This document shows positions 34,621-41,370 of a DNA stretch of 64,000 bases, piece after piece; the first letter of the stretch is position 1; the number at the start of each line of letters is the position of its first letter. The stretch lies in the NCBI GenBank assembly GCA_937976375.1, contig CALJRU010000030.1, positions 1-64,000 of the forward strand, written 5' to 3'. The position numbers and the translations under genes are program-made. The notes below the pieces were generated by a model. The model saw only the letters and a program-made list of their open reading frames with translations. It was not told the DNA's origin and did not search any database. The stretch comes from an uncultured Peptococcaceae bacterium (lineage in GTDB: Bacteria > Bacillota > Peptococcia > Peptococcales > Peptococcaceae).

Positions 34621-34870
34621 TCTTCTGAGAAATAATTCTCTCTTTTGTTTAATTACAGAAATTATACCACATGTACGTGGTTTCCGTAAAGAGATAGACA
34701 AATTTTGCGCATGAGAAAAAGGGTCCTCAATATATAAATAGTGATGACCCTTGCTTAAAATCGCCCAAAATATATGATATTCATATCATATTTATTGTTC
34801 TTGATCTTATAAAATTATATATCCTTCTTAGTACGGAAGAACCGTTATAGACAAAATGTTGATTTTGTCT
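34595..34870. mobile_element. Invertible DNA segment (phase-variation switch)
   Basis: The 22-bp cores at 34595-34616 and 34849-34870 are identical in inverted orientation, spacer included (CAAC against GTTG), so recombination between them would invert the 232 bp in between. That interior has no gene. It holds a leftward promoter (34661-34690) and three dyads: ACCAC/GTGGT (34666-34681), a spaced AAGGGTC/GACCCTT pair (about 34719-34752), and ATATGATAT/ATATCATAT (34772-34791). The interior is very A/T-rich compared with neighbouring genes. In the orientation shown the promoter faces the recombinase and the right site forms a terminator, so I read it as OFF. Confidence 0.8.
34661..34690 (-). promoter_or_regulatory. 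Leftward promoter inside the invertible segment
   Basis: On the minus strand, TTTACG (34690-34685), 18 bp, TATAAT (34666-34661). The -10 is perfect and the -35 matches at four of six. The spacer contains the dyad ACCAC/GTGGT (34666-34681), which could be an operator. In the present orientation it reads toward the recombinase gene as antisense. After inversion the -10 would lie near 34799-34804 facing right, about 90 nt before the zinc-ribbon GTG start. Confidence 0.65.
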
Positions 34871-34879
34871 ATAACGGTT
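34840..34879 (+). terminator. Right recombination site (IRR), forming a terminator in this orientation
   Basis: AACCGTTATAGACAAAAT (34840-34857) pairs perfectly with 34862-34879 around the loop GTTG, giving an 18-bp stem followed by seven T (34878-34884), only five bases before the Shine-Dalgarno GGAGG. The inner 22 bp (34849-34870) are the recombination core. The outer part of the left arm lies inside the invertible segment, so inversion would replace it and leave only the 9-bp core stem. Confidence 0.8.
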
Positions 34880-34901
34880 TTTTTATTTGGAGGTGAGTAG
34901 T

Positions 34902-36047
34902 GTGCGGGAATCATTGTCAGAATATTGCCGCCGTGAACAGCGGGAAGAATTGCTGGAAGAGTGGGACGAGGTTCGTAATCTGCCGCTCACCCCTGAAACT
35001 GTCAGCTATGGTAGCAAAAAGCATGTCTGGTGGACCTGTACCAATGGGCACCATTGGCAAGCGGCTATTCACACCAGGACTGGCGCTGGCTCAGGATGTC
35101 CCTATTGCAGTGGGCGCTATGCCATTCCTGGTGTAAATGATCTTGCCACCTTGTATCCGCTCATTGCACGTGAATGGCATCCCCAAAAAAACGGTGACCT
35201 TATCCCTGACCATGTGCTGCCAGGCAGCCATCGCATGGCTTGGTGGCGCTGTGAGCAGGGTCACGAGTGGCGGGCACAGGTGAAATCCCGTGTCAATGGT
35301 GCTGGTTGTCCCGTTTGCGCTAATAAGCAGGTTCAGGCTGGGGACAACGATCTCGCAAGTCTTTATCCAGACCTTGCCGCGCAATGGCACCCAACGAAAA
35401 ACGGCGCTCTCACTCCGGCAGATGTGGTGCCTGGCACCCGTCGCAAAGTGTGGTGGCGTTGCGAGAAAGGCCATGATTACCAGGCCAGCGTTGCCAGCCG
35501 TGTCAACGGCAGTGGCTGTCCGATCTGCGCTGGTAAAAAAGTGCTGGCGGGGTTCAACGATCTCGCCACTCTCTATCCGGACATTGCCGCCCAGTGGCAC
35601 CCGAATAAAAACGGAAGCCTTATACCGGCACAAGTAACCCCAGCGTCCAATAAAAAAGTATGGTGGCGCTGCGAAAAAGACCACGACTACCAGGCGGTCA
35701 TCTCCAGCCGCACCATGCGTGGCGGCGGATGCCCTTACTGTTCCAATAAAAAAGTGCTCGTCGGTTACAACGACCTTGCCACTCTCTACCCAGCCATCGC
35801 TCGCCAGTGGCACCCGACCCTCAATGGCGCCCTCACGCCGCAGGATGTTACCCCTGGCAGCAGGCGACGCGTGTGGTGGCAGTGCAGCGCAGGGCACACC
35901 TGGCAAGCCGTCATCTACAGCCGCACCGGCAGCCAGCAATGTGGCTGCCCAGTGTGCAGCGGCCACGCCAGCGGCAAGCGGCGCGCGCGGTATGAAACCA
36001 TTGAAAGGGGGAATGCGATTGGAAACGACGCAAAGAGATTTGAATGA
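34902..36047 (+). CDS. Five-repeat zinc-ribbon protein under the invertible switch
   Basis: 381 aa from GTG at 34902, eight bases after GGAGG; an in-frame TTG at 34887 would overlap that site. After a short charged N-terminus come five tandem units of about 68 aa. Each has WW-x-C-xx-(G/D)H-x-(W/Y), a variable stretch, then GCP-x-C, and a linker with NDLATLYP, W-HP-x-x-NG and P-x-x-V-x-PGS. This is the probable zinc-ribbon/treble-clef family (DUF4379). Each unit supplies a Cys, a His and two more Cys for one zinc. There is no signal peptide and no enzymatic motif. The role is unknown; nucleic-acid or protein binding is plausible. It is the first gene after the switch, so it should be phase-variable with the adhesin downstream. 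Confidence 0.85.
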   Translation: MRESLSEYCRREQREELLEEWDEVRNLPLTPETVSYGSKKHVWWTCTNGHHWQAAIHTRTGAGSGCPYCSGRYAIPGVNDLATLYPLIAREWHPQKNGDLIPDHVLPGSHRMAWWRCEQGHEWRAQVKSRVNGAGCPVCANKQVQAGDNDLASLYPDLAAQWHPTKNGALTPADVVPGTRRKVWWRCEKGHDYQASVASRVNGSGCPICAGKKVLAGFNDLATLYPDIAAQWHPNKNGSLIPAQVTPASNKKVWWRCEKDHDYQAVISSRTMRGGGCPYCSNKKVLVGYNDLATLYPAIARQWHPTLNGALTPQDVTPGSRRRVWWQCSAGHTWQAVIYSRTGSQQCGCPVCSGHASGKRRARYETIERGNAIGNDAKRFE

Positions 36048-36126
36048 TGGCATACAGGCGGACATTTTGTCCAAGCTTTGTATTAGAACTAATCGTACAC
36101 AATGGGATATGCAAATTATAAAATAA
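36013..36126 (+). CDS. Possible 37-aa peptide overlapping the zinc-ribbon gene end
   Basis: MRLETTQRDLNDGIQADILS followed by 17 further residues, ATG at 36013 directly after AAAGGGGGA. It overlaps the last part of the zinc-ribbon gene in another frame and ends 15 bp before the adhesin start. There is no recognisable family. The Shine-Dalgarno-like sequence and the position fit a small coupled ORF, but chance is a good alternative. Confidence 0.25.
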   Translation: MRLETTQRDLNDGIQADILSKLCIRTNRTQWDMQIIK

Positions 36127-36141
36127 AGGAGGAAAATGGTC

Positions 36142-39100
36142 ATGAAACGAAAAGTAAAACGGTTGTTCAGTATGCTGATGGTTGTTGTCATGCTTTTAGG
36201 CATGTTGCCAACTGGAATTGCATTTGCTCAAGATGGCGAATATAACAATTTTGAAACTGCCTTCAATGATACAGCTGTGCAAGCAACAAAAACGGTAAGT
36301 GGACCAGATAACGATGGGAACTATACCATTACATTAAATGTCAAAGGTGACACAACGACATCGACGGAAATGCAAAATGTTCCGGCGGATATCGTATTGG
36401 TGGTAGATACTTCGACAAGTATGGAATATGAGGTAGACGGAACAAAAATCTGTGGTGGAAAGATAGAAGAAAAGGGCTGGCTATTCCATCGGTATGAATG
36501 CTCAAACTGTGGGAAAAGATATGACGCAAATAATCATCCTGAGTATTGTACAGCAACAATAAGTATGAACCGTTTAGATGTTGCAAAATCAGCAGCTAAA
36601 AACTTTGTGAATAGTTTAATGAACGAAGGAAACGATGTAAGGATTGGCTTGTACGATTTTTCCGGTTCTAATCGTACCGACGTAGAACTTACTGGAGTGA
36701 ATGGAAAAAACACACTCCTTCAAGAAATTAACGATCTCCATTGCCCAGATAATGGAGATGGTACATCGTATACTAAAGGCTTGCGCGGAGCACAGAATAT
36801 TCTTAATGAAAGTACAAATGGACGTGCCAAGTTTATTGTGTTCATCTCTGATGGTGAACCAAATAATGGGAATACCGGCATTAATGTTGCTAATCAACTG
36901 AAACAAAATGATGTTACTATTTTTACTGTTGGTGTTGATTTGAGAGATAATCAAGCAGGTGATTTAAAAGCTATTTCTTCCAAGTATAAAGATGACAGTG
37001 GAAAAGAACAATATCGTTATTACAGTGCTTCAACAAGTGGCAGCAGTAATGCTTTGAATGCGATTTTAGAAGAGATTCGTAAAGAAATTCAAAGCAGTAT
37101 TCCTGCTGGCACCAATGGGGTGATGACGGATGTTATTAACACTAATTCGTTCGAATATGTTGATGGGTCAGCATCAGAGGGCCTTAATGTAGATTCTGAT
37201 GGTAAAACCTTGACTTGGAATATTGGTGACATTACGAAAGAAAGCAAGTCCGTGTCATTTAAGATTCAATTAAAAGATGAAAATACGGCAGATGGCTTAT
37301 TGAAGACAAATAGTAATGTATCTTTAACGTTTTATAGCAATAAATTGAATAAAGAAGTAACCTTCAACAAAGGCGCTATTGGCGATCCAACAGTAGATGT
37401 GTATAAAGTCACTTATACCGATGGAGTTCCGGATAAGGAGATTTTTGCTGATCAAACAACCTGCAATCTGGTGAGCGGCGACCCAACACCAGATTTTGAT
37501 GGGACTACTCCAACTCGTGAAGGGTATACATTTAGTGGTTGGAGTCCAGATTGGTCTTCAACTGTTACTGAAACGGTAACTTATGAAGCACAATGGACAC
37601 CTATTCCACAGTATACTGTGACCTATGACTTAAATGGTGGTACAGGTACGACACCTGACTCAGCTACGGGATATGAAAATACATCGGTAACAGTGGCTAA
37701 TGACGAAAATTTTGAAAATCCTGGCTATACATTCAGTGGATGGAATACGGAGAAAAATGGTACAGGGACAGATTACGCTGCGGGTAGCCAATTAAACTTA
37801 GCACGCAATGTAACGCTTTATGCGAAATGGACCCCGAAAGGTGATATTTCTTACACGGTAAAGCATTATCAGCAGAATCTGGATGGAACTTATCCAGAAG
37901 AACCAACTGATACAGATACACGGTATGGAACAACTGGTACGGAAGTAACTGCCACACCTAAAAATTATGAAGGTTTCACTTATAATGATAGTGTAGCGGA
38001 AACCGTTGCTAGTGGAACTATTTCTGGCGATGGTACGCTTGTTTTGAAACTGTTTTACTCACGCAACACTCATAAAGTGACCTATAATTTAAATGGTGGT
38101 ACTGGTGCTACAGATGGGGACTATGCAGAAAAAACGTATCTATATGGTCAAGAAGTCACTGTTCAACCGGCGCCAACCATGGACTATCGTCAATTCCAAG
38201 GGTGGCAGCGTGATACTTCGCAAAATAAGGTAGATCCTAATAGCACTTTTATCATGCCAGACAATGATGTAAACTTTACTGCAACATGGGATGCTGAAAA
38301 CTATAATGTAGAAGTATATAAAACTTCCGATGCAAATAACCCTGCCAAGTTAGGTGACCAAATTACTTATACGGTCAAAGTTTCCAACAACGGAAACATG
38401 GTTATGAATGATGTAACCGTAACAGATACTCTATGGGGAGCGGATAAAGTCACGGCTGTTTCTGTCTCGGATAAAGAAGGAGAACAGAATGTATCTGCGG
38501 GACATTATACCATTGAAACCTTAAATCCGAAGGATCAGATTACGATCACCTATACCTATACCGTAACGCAGGTTGATGTCGCAGCTGGACAAATTAGTAA
38601 CACAGTGACAGCAACAGATGGTAACAGTCATGAAGGGTCGGACACTCTTATTCTTGTCTGGGAAGAAGAGAATAATAATACCAATCCTGGCGGTGGCGGC
38701 ACCACGCCAAATCCTCCAGCACTGAACACGGAAGATCACTTCTCTTACGTGGTTGGTTATGAAGATGGCATGGTGAAACCTGAAAACGCCATCACTCGCG
38801 CTGAAGTGGCATCGATTTTCTACCGCCTGCTGAAGGACGATGTACGCGATGCGAACACGACGGATATTTCTGAATTTAGTGATGTGAGTGCAAGCGATTG
38901 GTATGGCACGACGGTGGCAACGCTTTCGGCGATGGATATTGTCCGTGGCTATGAAGACGGCACCTTCCGTCCAAATGCACCAATCACCCGTGCTGAATTT
39001 GCTGCGATTGCGACCCGTTTCTTTGAAGAGACTGGCGCAGAATATGAACCAGGCACCTTCGATGATGTGACAGGCGACGAATGGTTCGCCAATGCGATTG

Positions 39101-39402
39101 CCGATGCTGTTGAGCTTGGGCTCATCGGCGGCTATCCAGACGGCACCGTGCGTCCGAACAACAACATCACCCGTGCCGAAGCATGTGCGATTGTCAACCG
39201 CACGCTGGGCCGTATCCCTCATGTTGATCATCTGCTGCCAGCCGATGACATGAAGACATGGCCGGACAACAACCCTGGCGATTGGTTCTACGCCGACATG
39301 CAGGAAGCAACCAACGGTCATGAATACGAATGGACCACCGAACAGGGTCAGAAGGTTGAAGAATGGACCGAGATCCTGGATAAGGATTGGGAAGACCGCT
39401 GA
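36142..39402 (+). CDS. Mosaic surface adhesin: VWA, InlB/MucBP-type repeats, DUF11, three SLH
   Basis: 1086 aa from ATG at 36142 (nine bases after GGAGG; an ATG six bases earlier is too close). It has a signal peptide (MKRKVKRLFSMLMVVVML, cleavage near AFAQ-DG). The von Willebrand A domain starts near residue 80 with the MIDAS D89-T-S91-T-S93. An unusual insert follows with four Cys (C104, C120, C123, C136) shaped like a zinc ribbon. Next come Listeria-Bacteroides-type repeats (YTFSGW...VTYEAQWTP; YTVTYDLNGGTGTTP...LYAKWTP), a MucBP-like unit (YTVKHYQQNLDGTYPEEP), another InlB-type unit, and a DUF11-like domain (GDQITYTVKVSNNGNMVMND). Three SLH repeats occupy about residue 863 to the end. The first ~850 codons are A/T-rich, the SLH tail G/C-richer like its neighbours, suggesting a swapped-in exposed region on a native anchor. 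Likely phase-variable. Confidence 0.92.
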   Translation: MKRKVKRLFSMLMVVVMLLGMLPTGIAFAQDGEYNNFETAFNDTAVQATKTVSGPDNDGNYTITLNVKGDTTTSTEMQNVPADIVLVVDTSTSMEYEVDGTKICGGKIEEKGWLFHRYECSNCGKRYDANNHPEYCTATISMNRLDVAKSAAKNFVNSLMNEGNDVRIGLYDFSGSNRTDVELTGVNGKNTLLQEINDLHCPDNGDGTSYTKGLRGAQNILNESTNGRAKFIVFISDGEPNNGNTGINVANQLKQNDVTIFTVGVDLRDNQAGDLKAISSKYKDDSGKEQYRYYSASTSGSSNALNAILEEIRKEIQSSIPAGTNGVMTDVINTNSFEYVDGSASEGLNVDSDGKTLTWNIGDITKESKSVSFKIQLKDENTADGLLKTNSNVSLTFYSNKLNKEVTFNKGAIGDPTVDVYKVTYTDGVPDKEIFADQTTCNLVSGDPTPDFDGTTPTREGYTFSGWSPDWSSTVTETVTYEAQWTPIPQYTVTYDLNGGTGTTPDSATGYENTSVTVANDENFENPGYTFSGWNTEKNGTGTDYAAGSQLNLARNVTLYAKWTPKGDISYTVKHYQQNLDGTYPEEPTDTDTRYGTTGTEVTATPKNYEGFTYNDSVAETVASGTISGDGTLVLKLFYSRNTHKVTYNLNGGTGATDGDYAEKTYLYGQEVTVQPAPTMDYRQFQGWQRDTSQNKVDPNSTFIMPDNDVNFTATWDAENYNVEVYKTSDANNPAKLGDQITYTVKVSNNGNMVMNDVTVTDTLWGADKVTAVSVSDKEGEQNVSAGHYTIETLNPKDQITITYTYTVTQVDVAAGQISNTVTATDGNSHEGSDTLILVWEEENNNTNPGGGGTTPNPPALNTEDHFSYVVGYEDGMVKPENAITRAEVASIFYRLLKDDVRDANTTDISEFSDVSASDWYGTTVATLSAMDIVRGYEDGTFRPNAPITRAEFAAIATRFFEETGAEYEPGTFDDVTGDEWFANAIADAVELGLIGGYPDGTVRPNNNITRAEACAIVNRTLGRIPHVDHLLPADDMKTWPDNNPGDWFYADMQEATNGHEYEWTTEQGQKVEEWTEILDKDWEDR

Positions 39403-39420
39403 TCGCTTTTAGGACAAACA

Positions 39421-39452
39421 AAAACGCGAAGCCCTGGTGCTTCGCGTTTTTT
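39421..39452 (+). terminator. Rho-independent terminator after the adhesin
   Basis: AAAACGCGAAG pairs with CTTCGCGTTTT around CCCTGGTG, followed by further T. Confidence 0.9.
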
Positions 39453-39479
39453 GTTTGCTGTAATGTGTTAAGAATAAGA

Positions 39480-39512
39480 AAGGCCATAGCCGAGGGGCAA
39501 TGGCCTTTTTTC
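39480..39512. terminator. Bidirectional terminator between adhesin and GH26 gene
   Basis: AAGGCCAT pairs with ATGGCCTT, with T runs on the plus-strand side and A's before the stem, so it can serve both the plus-strand adhesin and the convergent minus-strand GH26 gene. Confidence 0.75.
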
Positions 39513-39523
39513 ATGTGTCGCTA

Positions 39524-41221
39524 TCAGTAGAGGTCGTAGGATTTCAGGAGAGCAGCTGTGCGTTCCCTGGGATCCTCCTTATAATCGTCTTGAGCGAGGT
39601 GCTTTTTGAAGACTTTCAGGGCGCCTTTGTCGTTGTCGATGTAGTAGGCGCGGGCAATGTTGCCGTCGGTGTCTTTATCGGCGCTGTCCCACCAAACGGC
39701 GGCTTTGATGCGCGGATAGTGTTCGAGCTGTTCGAACATGTCTTCCACCCAGGCAGCTTTGTCGCCGCCGTAGCTGGAGCAGGCAAATTCGGTGATCATC
39801 AGCGGCTGCTCGTATTGCGGTGCCATCTGTGCGTAGATCGGATCATAGATTTCGTTGAAGCTGCGCCAGGTTTCACCGTCGTAGTAGTCGCCGGTGTTGT
39901 AGCCGGTGAGGCCGACGATGTCGACGTATTCATCGCCAGGATAGTAGTTGTCGGCGTTGTTCCAGGCGAAAGCCGGGAAGGATTTTTCATTAGGGTTCCA
40001 CACCCAGAGGGTATTCTTGTTGGCGCCCTCTTCTTCGAAGATGCTGTAAATGTAGCGGTAGAGTTCAACATAGGTGCTGCAGTCGCGGGCGGTCCAGTAG
40101 GCGGAGTAGTTGCACCAGTCGCCGTTCATTTCATTGAATGGGCGGAAGAGCACCGGATGGCCGAAGCGGGCCACATCGGCGGCGTAGGCATGGAGGAAGT
40201 CGTCATATTTACCGTCGAGCACGTCGTAGACTGTGTTGTTTTGGCTGAGCGGGTCGTAGAGCTGGGTTTGCAGGGTCAGTTCAACCACGCTGCCATTTTC
40301 CCAGAGTCGGCTGAGGGTGTTGTAGATGTTGTTTTCGGTGTAGTCTTCGTAGATGTTGGAGTAGCAGAGGACAATGTCGAAGCGGTGGGAGAGCTCTTTT
40401 TGCACATCAAGCAGACCACGGATGCTTTGCCCGCTGACGGATGGTTCAAAAAGCCCCCAGGTGAGGTCGGCATCGTCGCCAAAGATGCGCTGGTAGAAGT
40501 CCTGAGTTTCAGCGGTCAGGTCGGTGCGCTGGCGTGGCTGGCGCGGATATTCCTTGGCCTCGACGGTTGGTGTGAAGCTTTGGAAGCTGGCGGCCAAGTC
40601 GCGCAGGCTGTCGGTGCTTACTGGCTCCTGGGAGGTGAGCAGGAAGGAATAAACATTTTTGCCTTCGACGATGTCAACCAGGCCGTAGTAGTTGCGGTCG
40701 CCGTCGACGCGCGTCAGTGCGCGGCGCTCCCAGGTGAGATAATGGGTGGTGCGTCCGTCGAGGGTGTCGTCGATGGATTGGTCATAGGTTTTGGTGAAGT
40801 CCCAGGTGTTTTCCAGAAAACGGTTGGAATAACCGAGATAGGTGGCGGCATCAACATCGTCGCTCAGGGTTTGAGTGAAGATTTCCAGGCGCGTGCTGTC
40901 GCTGGCGAGGGTGCTGCGGTAGGTGGCGTCGCCCATGTCGACGACTTGCAGGCCGTCGGGCACGGAGATACTATAGCCGCCAGCATTATTGGTGAAGGTG
41001 CCTGCGGCGAAGGTGAAGACGTCGTTGGCTTCGGCGGTGGCGACGGTATCGGCGCTGTTGGCGTTGAGGCCATTGGCCAAAGATTGGGACGCGGTGGTCA
41101 GGGTATCGTAGACGGCGACCGGGGTGGCCTCCGTGTTGATGGTGTCGGATGTGCTGCCGCAGCCGCTGAGACAGGACGCTGCAAAAAGCGCCAGCGCGGC
41201 GAGCGTGAGTGATCGTTTCAT
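39524..41221 (-). CDS. Lipoprotein with GH26 mannanase-like domain
   Basis: 565 aa. A lipoprotein signal with lipobox LSGC is at the N-terminus (MKRSLTLAALALFAASCLSGC is 21 residues; the lipid Cys is the last of these, then GSTSD). The N-terminal ~210 residues resemble an uncharacterised domain (YSISVPDGLQVVDMGDATYR). The C-terminal ~330 residues fit glycoside hydrolase family 26: the acid/base region RPFNEMNGDWCNYSAYW, WVWNPNE, and the nucleophile region PLMITEFACSSYGG. GH26 enzymes cleave beta-mannan or related beta-glucans, so the protein is probably membrane-tethered and degrades polysaccharide outside the cell. CAGGAGGTTCGTGCC precedes the ATG. It has its own consensus promoter (41255-41283). 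Confidence 0.85.
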   Translation of the reverse strand: MKRSLTLAALALFAASCLSGCGSTSDTINTEATPVAVYDTLTTASQSLANGLNANSADTVATAEANDVFTFAAGTFTNNAGGYSISVPDGLQVVDMGDATYRSTLASDSTRLEIFTQTLSDDVDAATYLGYSNRFLENTWDFTKTYDQSIDDTLDGRTTHYLTWERRALTRVDGDRNYYGLVDIVEGKNVYSFLLTSQEPVSTDSLRDLAASFQSFTPTVEAKEYPRQPRQRTDLTAETQDFYQRIFGDDADLTWGLFEPSVSGQSIRGLLDVQKELSHRFDIVLCYSNIYEDYTENNIYNTLSRLWENGSVVELTLQTQLYDPLSQNNTVYDVLDGKYDDFLHAYAADVARFGHPVLFRPFNEMNGDWCNYSAYWTARDCSTYVELYRYIYSIFEEEGANKNTLWVWNPNEKSFPAFAWNNADNYYPGDEYVDIVGLTGYNTGDYYDGETWRSFNEIYDPIYAQMAPQYEQPLMITEFACSSYGGDKAAWVEDMFEQLEHYPRIKAAVWWDSADKDTDGNIARAYYIDNDKGALKVFKKHLAQDDYKEDPRERTAALLKSYDLY

Positions 41222-41254
41222 GGCACGAACCTCCTGTGTTGCTGGTTTTCTTCC

Positions 41255-41283
41255 ATTGTAGTGGATGCTGGTAGGGGCGTCAA
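41255..41283 (-). promoter_or_regulatory. Promoter of the GH26 lipoprotein gene
   Basis: On the minus strand, TTGACG (41283-41278), 17 bp, TACAAT (41260-41255), 34 bp before the start codon. Confidence 0.85.
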
Positions 41284-41301
41284 TCTTTATCCCGGGCCTG
41301 C

Positions 41302-41330
41302 TTGCATGTTGTCATTTTTCTGTGTACACT
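41302..41330 (+). promoter_or_regulatory. Promoter of the addBA operon
   Basis: TTGCAT at 41302-41307 and TACACT at 41325-41330, 17-bp spacing, divergent from the GH26 promoter 20 bp away. Confidence 0.65.
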
Positions 41331-41370
41331 AGACAAATAGACCAATTGTCATTGTTGAGGAGGGATCACT

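Noticed and set aside
34591..34879. Reading the two hairpins as unrelated ordinary terminators
   Set aside because: Ordinary terminators would not share an exact 22-bp inverted core including the loop; the left one also lacks a T run.
36058..36076. A third partial copy of the recombination core (GGACATTTTGTCC) between zinc-ribbon gene and adhesin
   Set aside because: Only about ten bases match one half-site and there is no second arm with spacer, so chance is the simpler reading.
39500..41212. A 570-codon plus-strand open frame opposite the GH26 gene
   Set aside because: It is antisense to a clear lipoprotein/GH26 gene with promoter, binding site and family motifs; the plus-strand translation has no recognisable domain and arises from G/C-rich codon bias.
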